Shown here piece after piece: positions 63,065 through 64,000 of a stretch of DNA of 64,000 nt. Within the stretch, counting starts at the first letter, position 1. Each line of letters opens with the position of its first letter. The translations under genes and the position numbers were made by a program. The stretch comes from Clostridium sp. BJN0001 (GTDB lineage: Bacteria > Bacillota > Clostridia > Clostridiales > Clostridiaceae): NCBI RefSeq assembly GCF_022869825.1, contig NZ_CP094971.1, positions 2,619,501 through 2,683,500 on the forward strand, given 5' to 3'. The notes below the pieces were generated by a model. The model was not told where the DNA came from, searched no databases, and saw only the letters and a list, made by a program, of their open reading frames with translations.

Positions 63065-64000
63065 TTATTGTCTATTTTTATTATACTGATGTTCAAGATA
63101 AATAAGAAGAACAGATATATCAGCTGGAGAAACACCTGATATACGAGATGCCTGCCCTATACTTATAGGCTTTATGCTAGTAAGCTTTTGCTTTGCTTCT
63201 ATTCTAAGTCCATTTACATCTTCATAATCAATATCTTTTGGAATCATCTTTTTCTCAAATTTTCTAAACTGAGCAATCTGCTCAAGCTGACTTTGTATAT
63301 AACCATCATATTTAGCAAGTATATTAATTTCATCGCCAATATAATCTGGCATATCAGGTCTATCTTTATCAAGCTGTGTCAAATTAAAATAGTCAAGTTC
63401 AGGTCTTTTTATTAATTCATAAAATTTTATAGGTTTTTTAAGTTGAGTTGAACCTATGTTCTCTAAGAATTCATTTACTTCACTTTTATTTGTAATTTGA
63501 AGATTTTTAACTCTATCTAATTCTTTTTCAAGCATTTCTTTTTTATTAAGGAATTTCTGATATCTCTCTTCTGAAACAAGTCCTATATTATGTCCAATCT
63601 CAGTTAATCTAAAATCAGCGTTGTCCTGTCTTAATATTAACCTATATTCTGCTCTTGATGTCATCATTCTATATGGTTCATTAGTACCTTTTGTAACTAA
63701 ATCGTCAATTAGTACACCTATATATGCATCAGAACGAGTAAGTATAAGAGGCTGCTTTTCTTTAACTTTTAAAGCTGCATTGATACCAGCAATTATTCCC
63801 TGAGCACCAGCTTCTTCATATCCAGAACTTCCATTTATTTGTCCTGCACCAAACAAGCCATCAATATCTTTAAATTCAAGTGAAGGTTTAAGTTCTGTAG
63901 GATCTATGCAATCATATTCAATTGCATATGCAGTTCTCATCATATGAACATTCTCAAGTCCAGGTAATGTTCTTAACATTTTAATCTGAACTTCCTCAGG
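63065..64000 (-). CDS. mnmG: tRNA uridine-modification enzyme MnmG, C-terminal part (continues past window)
   Basis: 312 codons are visible; the frame is open through the right edge ([17 protein letters not shown]...). Key features are [68 protein letters not shown] and the C-terminal helical domain with [23 protein letters not shown]. With MnmE it installs carboxymethylaminomethyl groups at U34 of some tRNAs, using FAD. The N-terminal FAD site lies outside the window. Confidence 0.96.
   Translation of the reverse strand, partial: PEEVQIKMLRTLPGLENVHMMRTAYAIEYDCIDPTELKPSLEFKDIDGLFGAGQINGSSGYEEAGAQGIIAGINAALKVKEKQPLILTRSDAYIGVLIDDLVTKGTNEPYRMMTSRAEYRLILRQDNADFRLTEIGHNIGLVSEERYQKFLNKKEMLEKELDRVKNLQITNKSEVNEFLENIGSTQLKKPIKFYELIKRPELDYFNLTQLDKDRPDMPDYIGDEINILAKYDGYIQSQLEQIAQFRKFEKKMIPKDIDYEDVNGLRIEAKQKLTSIKPISIGQASRISGVSPADISVLLIYLEHQYNKNRQ

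Overview
The window is low-GC Firmicute chromosome, almost certainly a spore-forming Clostridium (Clostridiaceae). AT-rich codon use and strong GGAGG ribosome binding sites fit this. So does the right-hand gene order: murA, purA, dnaB, a LonC-type protease, rplI, gdpP, rpsR-ssb-rpsF, DUF951, mscS, parB-parA-noc-rsmG-mnmG. Two perfect 16-bp parS sites and the parAB/noc/rsmG/mnmG run place the right edge next to oriC.

Layout. 1-4.6 kb: end of a CdaR/PucR-type regulator, a secreted repeat protein, an OmpR-type two-component system and a PHP-family phosphatase. 4.6-10 kb: a scrapyard of truncated or frameshifted accessory genes (aminoglycoside-phosphotransferase-like, MerR/TipA-like, retropepsin-like, IS66 remnant), with intact small regulators (GyrI-like, WYL). 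Footprints of a repeated ~0.47-kb module lie among them; the module encodes a 53-residue hydrophobic peptide behind a structured leader. 10.0-29.1 kb: a 19,105-bp insertion bounded by two direct 3,049-bp copies of a three-gene DDE/AAA transposon. The outer ends carry a 6-bp target duplication (CTTAGG), and the insertion splits a nitroreductase gene whose two parts rejoin in frame. Its interior holds a decayed trio of large serine recombinases, one hit by a tandem triplicate of an IS4-family element. It also holds an FNR-box-controlled metal operon (Crp/Fnr regulator, small hemerythrin/RIC-like protein, P1B-type ATPase with an unusual CPG motif, HMA metallochaperone) and a ~0.8-kb iteron-rich stretch resembling a plasmid origin. 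29-35 kb: nitroreductase 5' part, a second copy of the peptide module, a GNAT fragment, then the housekeeping genes rlmH, LUD, SEC-C, MBL and murA. 35-41 kb: small metabolic genes, a subtilase with its catalytic serine replaced by alanine, and a DnaD/DnaC-like pair. 40.9-41.9 kb: eleven tRNA genes in a 364-bp tandem repeat. 42-64 kb: core genes running mostly toward the left, away from the origin, interrupted by one 1,795-bp IS with a 5-bp target duplication.

How it fits together. The core genes serve replication initiation and helicase loading (DnaD, DnaC-like, DnaB, SSB), origin segregation (ParAB, Noc, parS), ribosome assembly (L9, S18, S6, RlmH, RsmG, MnmG), c-di-AMP turnover (GdpP) and cell-wall synthesis (MurA). 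The 19-kb insertion has the structure of a replicative-transposition cointegrate, or equally of a composite transposon: a transposon on what looks like a plasmid carrying a metal operon fused with the chromosome, leaving one transposon copy at each junction. All family assignments were made by reading motifs; no database search was run.
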